Shown in pieces: positions 58,085 through 64,000 of a stretch of 64,000 nucleotides of DNA. The stretch comes from Leptodontidium sp. MPI-SDFR-AT-0119. Taxonomy: Eukaryota > Ascomycota > Leotiomycetes > Helotiales > Leptodontidiaceae. The position numbers and the translations under genes were made by a program. The stretch spans positions 868,001 through 932,000 of the forward strand of contig JAHLEZ010000003.1 of NCBI GenBank assembly GCA_020726505.1. The letters run 5' to 3'. The notes beneath the pieces were generated by a model, which worked only from the letters and a program-made list of their open reading frames with translations, was not told the origin of the DNA and searched no databases. The first letter of the stretch is position 1. The number at the start of each line of letters is the position of its first letter.

Positions 58085-59821
58085 TCAAACACCTCTTTCC
58101 TTCGCACTAGATGCACTCTCAACATGGTGTGCACTCGTACCCATCACCTTGTTATCCATCTCGTGGCCACTGTATGTGAGGGCTTCGATCTTCTCAGCAG
58201 AAGTCTGCTCTTCGCCTGCAGACACGGCATCTACTTCACCAAACAGCTTGTCCATACGTTCGAGAGAAATGCCTTTCGTCTCAGGGAGGATGAAAACAAC
58301 GCTGATCTAGAAAAAAATGTTAGGTTTGGCTTTTTGGAAGTTTGATGGGCGAGGAAAAGCGGGATGGGACATACCAATGCAGCAACATTCAATGCGAACA
58401 ATAGCCAGTAGGATTTGGGACCAACTTCTTGGTTGAATTTTGGCCATGGCTGGGTTAGAGCCAGGAGACATGCCGTTTGACCGAGTAAGGAGAGACCGAA
58501 TGCTTTGTCTCTCACTTCCTGGGGAAAGATCTCTGATGCAATTGCGGGTGCGATTGGACCGTTGGACCAGCAATAAGTCAGCCCGACGATGAACAACATG
58601 GCGATCTCAACTACAGCGGCAGCTTTGTTGTTGTTGTCTGGGAAGCTGGTCGTGAGGGATGAGAGGATCAGAAGAGCCAGTGACTGAATGGCGAAGCCCG
58701 CAATGAGGAGTGATTTTCGACCGAAGCGATCCACGGTGAAGGTGTTGACAAGAACTACGACAAGCTGAAGGGCAGCTTGGATACCGTTGATAGCAAGTGC
58801 CTGGTGACCTTTGTCCCAGCCGAGAGACTGGTAGATCAAGGCTGCATACATCGTGAGGGCGGCAATGCCTCCGATCTGTTGGAGACTCGTCGCATAGAAT
58901 CCGTAAGCGAGACGTTTTCGCATACCAGCGCTAGCAAAAAGACCCATGTATCCGGTCTTGAACTGTTTCCTGTACTCATGGGATGAGACCAGTTCGTGGA
59001 ACTCCATCCGTACACGTTCATCGTCGACTGTTCCGGATCGAAGCTTCGCCAAGGCTGTTAAGCAGCGCTCTGGTGTCTCGGGATACTTTTCGAGCAGCCA
59101 TCTAGGTGATTCGAGGTACCAAAAGGAGAGGACGATGAATGTAAGACCGATTGGGATCTGGATCACGTTGGAGACCCGCCAGGCGATGTTGTAAGGCGAA
59201 TGGTGATAAGACATGCCGTAACCTGACCAGAAAGCAATCAAGGTTCCTAGTTGATAGCCAAATTGTGACACTGTGCCAACGAAGCTGCCACGAAGGGACC
59301 GAGGAGCACATTCGGCGACGTATAGATTGGTAGCGATGTAAACACAACCAAAACCTAACCCACTTTGGGTTTGTTAGTTGCGATTGACTAAGAATTGAGA
59401 TAAAGAGGGACTTGCGTGATGAGACGTCCGACGATGAGAACAGCGTAGGTGTTTGGGACAACCTGGACGATACTACGTGGTGTTAGAAATTGTGATTACT
59501 TTTGCACAAGGGAATTGGAACTTACACTCCAATGATCATAAAAGCGATAGATATTCTCAATGCCCAAAGTCTTCCTACCATACTGGCTAAAGTTCCGCCA
59601 ACAAACAGCTGTGCAAGACCTGTTGAAGCCCAGGGAATCGTGGCAATGACACCGCTCTTCGTCGCATCAACGTTGTAGTAACTGATGAATTGTTTGTCCG
59701 CGAGGATGACTGTCATGATCCCAGCATCGTATCCGTTGAAGCAAGTGCTAAAGACCATGCCATACAGCATCAAAGCTGCAAAGCGGTCCTCCTTTGGTAG
59801 GAAGTTTTGAAAGAACCCCAT
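58085..59821 (-). CDS. MFS sugar transporter
   Basis: Exons 59821-59526, 59472-59416, 59362-58375 and 58306-58085 on the minus strand give 520 residues in phase. The first ATG at 59821 (MGFFQNFLPKEDRF) is used; the frame continues upstream only to a TTG. Intron 2 (59415-59363) has a GC donor (ACGCAAGT) and an AG acceptor, which alone restores GRLITGLGFGCVYIATNLY. The sugar-porter motifs are present: NGYDAGIMTVIL in helix 1, LESPRWLLEK, FTVDRFGRKSLLI, and PETKGISLERMDKLFG after helix 12. Twelve hydrophobic segments are visible. The family moves hexoses, pentoses or disaccharides by proton symport through the plasma membrane. It shares its promoter with the GH127 gene, so an arabinose-type sugar or oligosaccharide is a reasonable but unproved substrate. 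Confidence 0.92.
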
Positions 59822-60315
59822 ATTGAGCAAGAGTAGTTTGAATATTCTAGGATGAAGAAGAGCAAGAAGCTTTGGTTTATGGTTTATGGTTTATCGAAGT
59901 CAACTTATCCGTTCCATGGCGACGATCATATACAATTGGAGACCCCGCGTGGAGAAGAGTTGAACTGATAGTTCATGGGGTTGTTTGGTGGGCGATCCAC
60001 CGGAGTGGCACTTTGGTGGGGAAACTACTGTAGGGCCGGGTGGACGAACGCGGGGTTGAAGAGCGAACCGAACCAGCCCCTGAGTGAAGGTCCGCCACTT
60101 TCATTTGGTGGCTTTCGCGAAGCGAAGTCCAGTTCCTGTGGGGGAGCAAGGTAGGATTGCTCCGGTGGGATACAGCAAGCGTCAGCCTTGCCACTGGCAG
60201 CTCAACCATGTATTATTCTTGAAGCTGCCTCGGTTTAAAATAGTACGAGGCTGTCTTTCTCTGCACAATATCGCTCTTGAAACTTTCTGGCTGTCATTCG
60301 TTCCTCAGTACAATC
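59822..60315. promoter_or_regulatory. Divergent promoter of transporter and GH127
   Basis: These 494 bp lie between the start codons of the two genes. CreA-type GTGGGG sites occur at 60016-60021 and 60138-60143, which would fit carbon-catabolite repression. I did not find a firm AraR/XlnR-type site by eye. A TTTAAAATA sequence near 60233-60241 is a possible TATA region for the GH127 gene. Confidence 0.5.
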
Positions 60316-62513
60316 ATGGCGTACCCTCAGAAAGTCTTCTCGAAAACCTCATTTCCAGAGTCGAGTTTTATCAGTCGCAGACGTCAAGTCGTTTATGACA
60401 ATACTTTATTGTACCAATTGAATGTTCTGAAGACGACTGGTCGGTATGACGCTTTCAAATTAAAATGGCACCCCTCATACAACGACAAACCAGACGTTTG
60501 GCCTGTCCCAAATCACTTATTTTGGGATTCAGATGTTGCGAAATGGATTGAAGGAGCCTGCTATTTTCTGCAATGGAAGGAGAATCCTGAGATCGATGCT
60601 GCTGTGAAAGAGTTGGTGGATATGATACGATCCGCTCAACAGCCAGACGGGTACCTCAATATACACTTCACAGTTGTGGAACCACAGAAGCGTTTTACGA
60701 ATCTGCGAGATCTGCACGAATTGTAAGTAATGGACGAGAAACTTCTGGAAAGGTTCGGGGTCGCTAAAGAGACGTTTCAGATACAATGCAGGCCATTTGA
60801 TCGAAGCTGCATTGGCACACAATGAGCATTACCAGAATGACCTCCTGCTGGAGCCAATCCTCAAGTATGTTGAATTGCTTTGCAAAACCTTTGGTCCAGA
60901 ACCGCAACAGAAGCATGGCTATCCAGGACATCCTGAAATCGAGTTGGCATTGCTCAGACTGTACGAGAAGACAAACGTACCAGAACATCTCAATCTAGCT
61001 CGATACTTCATTGAGGAGCGCGGAAATCCCACAGGCCAAGATGGAAGACATTACTATGATGTTGAGAGCGAAGCTCGAGGAGATAGAGAGAATGAGCGCC
61101 CTGTATATTGGCCCGTCAACCGCAGTTACTGGTAAGCATAAGATGTTCTGGGAAATGTGCAAGATTCTGACAGTTTTATTTTCAGGTACCAGCAAGCCCA
61201 CAAGCCGATCATAGAGCAAGAAACTATAGAAGGACATAGTGTGCGAGCCATGTACCTCCTCACTGCAGTTGCTGATTTGGTTCGACTGGACGGAACAAAC
61301 AACAAGCCAATGAAAGATGCTTTGGAGAGACTGTGGTTGAACATGACGGACAAGAAGATGTATCTCACTGGAGGCATCGGTGCTCAGAAACAATGGGAAG
61401 GATTCGGCATCGACTACTTTCTGCCGTCGGGAACAGATGAAGGTGGATGCTATGCCGAGACTTGTGCAGCGATTGGAGTCATGATGCTTGCAGAAAGACT
61501 TCTCCAGGTAAGGCAGATCTTCAGTTTAATGGACTTGTAACTGATGCGTAACAGTTGGATCTCGACGGAAAATATGCTGATATTATGGAACTCTGTTTCT
61601 ATAACGCCGTCATGACTGGAATGTCAGCGACTGGAAAGCAGTTCACATATGTTAATCAGCTGGCATCAAGTGAGGCTGACCTATCCAAAAGGGCAGAATG
61701 GTTCACCTGCGCATGCTGTCCGCCAAATGTTACCAGACTTCTTGGCTACATTGGGGGCTACCTATGGAGCTTCGATGTGCGCGACGAGAAATCGGTGCAG
61801 GTCAACGTGCATATGTTCTCATCAGCAAGCTTGACTATTCCAGTTGGCGGCAGCGTCCTAGAGTTGGAGCAAAAGTCCAATTGGCCATGGGAGGGCAAGA
61901 TCAACTTCTCTCTTCGAAACTCCTCCGATGTATCTGCAACAATCAAGCTCCGAATCCCTAACTGGGCCGAGACTTGGGAGGTAGGGCTCGTTCAACATTA
62001 TCAAGATGCATCTGCTAACTCACCTAGATCGCACCAAAACCTCCGAGTTCTCATCTTGAGAAAGGATATCTGATACTTCCCGCAGACTGGGTGAAGGCAA
62101 ACCCCTCCTTCGAATTGAACATTCCCCTCAAGCCGCGTTTCATCTCGCCTCATCCCTACACGAACCAAGATATCGTCGCACTTGCCCGAGGGCCTCTCGT
62201 ATACTGTGTAGAGGATTTCGACAATGCCTGGGTCGAAGACCACTTCAAAAGTCTTGTTCTCGATCTCGCCAGTGTTGTCGATGAAAGCCAGGTTTCTGCG
62301 AAGGAAATGGGTGAGCCATATGTTGCTCTGACGGTTCAAGGAGTTCCTTCATTTCTTGATGTTGGCATGAAAGGGACAGAGAATAGCCCGTTTGGATCGG
62401 TTGCTTACAGGCAGACTGGGGTGATTGAGAACCTACATTTCATTCCATACGCACTTCGTGATAACCGGGGAGGAAAGGGGCATATGCGGGTTGGCATCCG
62501 TCGGAAGCATTAG
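60316..62513 (+). CDS. GH127 beta-L-arabinofuranosidase (DUF1680 family)
   Basis: Exons 60316-60722, 60781-61131, 61186-61507, 61555-61980 and 62028-62513 give 663 residues in phase. The enzyme class removes terminal beta-L-arabinofuranose with a cysteine nucleophile held by zinc. The active-site set of the family is present: Glu324 (WEGFG), Glu344 and Cys346 (YAETCAAIG), and Cys414-Cys415 (FTCACCPPN), corresponding to the Glu-Glu-Cys-Cys-Cys site of the bifidobacterial enzyme. Other family segments: WIEGACYFLQW, AQQPDGYLN, YNAGHLIEAA, GHSVRAMYLL, YLTGGIGA, and DIVALARGPLVYCVED. No signal peptide is obvious (MAYPQKVFSKTSF), so it may act inside the cell on imported oligosaccharides. That fits its divergent pairing with a sugar transporter. 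Confidence 0.95.
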
Positions 62514-63223
62514 ATTTGAGATCAATACATTAGATTCTGCCTACCTCTTTCTGACTGTTATTTCGTGAGATTCGGATACTATACTCTGCACTTCCATGTT
62601 AACAGATATCGCTCAGTCGAGGCTGCCACCCCTCGTGCTGGGTAACTTTTCGGAGCTGTACAAAATTCCACAAAGCTCTCCCCGCAGTATCTGCACATCA
62701 CATGTACCAGGGTAGATGCAGGTTACCAAGAAGAGCTGGCACGTGGGATTTTTAGAGTTATGAAGGAAGGCATTCGCGCTCCAATGAAAAGACCAGGGGT
62801 TGGACATCGACACTAAATCCACAGCCGAGGGCAGTCTCCGGTGGGGGTGGAGATCCCAACCTCCTCCGGGATCCATTCAGTTTTTCGAAATGCCAGTCAA
62901 GTGCCGGTATACGAGAGCCAGGAGTCAATTCAGAATCGAACGCCAACCCCAGCGGAGGTGTCATAATATGGGGAAGATGCGGGGTCATGGGATAATTTTT
63001 CTATCGCCGATCAGGGACCAGCATGGTCCTGACAAGGGACAGCGAGGGGGGATTGATGGTTTTGGAAGGAGAAATCAAAACAAGTACACAATTTCGGGGC
63101 TGCTAATGGGAGCAATTGTTCCGATGGAAATCTATATAAGTCGGCCCAAGAATGCTTGTTTTCATATCTTCAGCTTGAAATCTTCTCACAAGTTAAACTC
63201 TCGTCATTGTCTTTGTCTTCATA
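62514..63223. other. Intergenic, promoter of the second glycosidase
   Basis: The region contains the GH127 3' UTR and the promoter of the gene at 63224. No gene is recognised. Confidence 0.5.
63133..63139 (+). promoter_or_regulatory. TATA box of the glycosidase at 63224
   Basis: TATATAA within TCTATATAAG, 84 bases before the ATG, placed as in the broken relative at 26719. Confidence 0.6.
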
Positions 63224-64000
63224 ATGTATCCACTTCTTCCGCTTCTCCTTGCCGTGTCTGTGGCGTGCAACCCTGTGGAAAAGAGGGTGTCTGGAACCTC
63301 AGTCGTCAACCTGAATGACAACACCGGAACGCCAGGTAAGACCAGCTTCTTGGGGCAAATTTTGACCACTTGGTTCTTTCTCGAGACAAGACGGCTCAAA
63401 CCCTGCATATTCCCTTTCATACGCAAAGAAATTGAGCTCCTCCTGAACCATCTGAACGCATAAACCAAGTCTAACCTTCTGAGTTAGGACATCTCGCTAG
63501 CGGCATCCTCTATGGCATTCCAGACACGCCCAACCAGATCCCCGATCACTTCTACACAGATATCGGATTCAACTACGCAAGAGCAGGTGGAGCCCAAGTA
63601 GGTGCTCCAGGTCGTGGCTGGATTTGGGGGCTTTCAGAGTACAAGGTTAGTTACTGAATCTAGGCCAAAAATCCAAATTCAGAGTGCTGACAGGAACAGG
63701 TTCGATTTGCTTCGGCGTTGTCAAACTACAAGACCGCGCGAAAGTACAATGCTCCCTTCATTTTTCTCATTCATGATCTGTGGGGTGCAGATGGAACTCA
63801 GAATTCCTCGGCACCGTATCCTGGAGATAATGGAGATTGGACTTCTTGGGATAAGTACCTGACGCAATGGATATCCGATATGAAGGCCAATAGTGCTACT
63901 GCTGGACTTTCGGTTGATATCTGGAATGAGCCAGATTTGGGTGCTTTTTGGACTCGGGGACAGTCACAATATCTTCAGATGTGGGGCAGGACGTATCATC
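63224..64000 (+). CDS. Secreted clan GH-A glycosidase (GH39-like), 3' end outside window
   Basis: Exons 63224-63335, 63488-63645 and 63700 onward; the third is cut by the window edge after 190 codons in total. A signal peptide is visible (MYPLLPLLLAVSVACNP). The fold motifs SGILYGIPDTPNQIPDHFY, NYARAGGAQ, FASALSNYKTARKYNAPF, LIHDLWGADGTQ, YPGDNGDWTSWDKYL and the acid/base DIWNEPDL are all in frame. It is a close relative of the frameshifted gene at 26719, but its intron positions differ: introns here fall after TP and after SEYK, not after SNYK. The nucleophile lies beyond the edge. The substrate is unknown. Position next to GH127 and a sugar transporter suggests a plant-polysaccharide function. 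Confidence 0.85.

Noticed and set aside
1..64000. CRISPR arrays, bacterial operons or phage genes
   Set aside because: No regularly spaced short repeats or prokaryotic gene organisation is present. All genes use fungal introns.

Overview
The window is nuclear DNA of a filamentous ascomycete (Pezizomycotina). Short GT-AG introns, a CTR9 homologue, a HET-domain gene, GPI-type cell-wall protein remains, a fatty-alcohol oxidase, a GH127 enzyme and transition-biased decay of repeats all fit this. The protein set suggests Leotiomycetes/Helotiales, but that is inference. All gene models were assembled by hand from splice sites, reading phase and family motifs.

Layout. 0-10 kb: CTR9 (Paf1 complex), then a small inverted-repeat element (a MITE-like sequence near 5.0 kb), then a large serine-rich protein on the minus strand. 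9.6-18.3 kb: an almost 9-kb stretch with no recognisable gene. 18.3-22 kb: M18 aspartyl aminopeptidase and an unrecognised two-exon gene. 22-33.4 kb: a decaying accessory stretch with a HET pseudogene (nonsense plus frameshift), a frameshifted clan GH-A glycosidase, an intact CAP59/CMT1-type mannosyltransferase, and an ECM33-like pseudogene with two frameshifts. Two copies of a dispersed repeat, differing mostly by transitions, lie inside this stretch. 34.5-39.4 kb: a zinc-knuckle/RING-like protein and an intact fatty-alcohol oxidase. 43-53 kb: denser housekeeping DNA with a FYVE protein, a five-exon beta-carbonic anhydrase, an ARL3/ARFRP1-type GTPase, a polytopic membrane protein with an AT-hook-like tail, and a conserved-looking unknown. 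53-58 kb: a gene-poor stretch holding a diverged tandem duplication of about 560 bp. 58-64 kb: a carbohydrate-use group made of an MFS sugar transporter and a GH127 beta-L-arabinofuranosidase, divergent from one 0.5-kb promoter, followed by a second, apparently intact copy of the GH-A glycosidase that runs off the window.

How the genes fit together. The clearest functional unit is the right end: the secreted GH-A enzyme, GH127 (no obvious signal peptide) and the transporter would together release and take up plant-wall or arabinan-derived sugars. The GH-A gene at 26.7 kb is a broken relative of the one at 63.2 kb. The other genes are unrelated in function and look like ordinary chromosomal neighbours. 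The most notable signal is the concentration of broken genes and RIP-like repeats between 22 and 33 kb, next to intact core genes.
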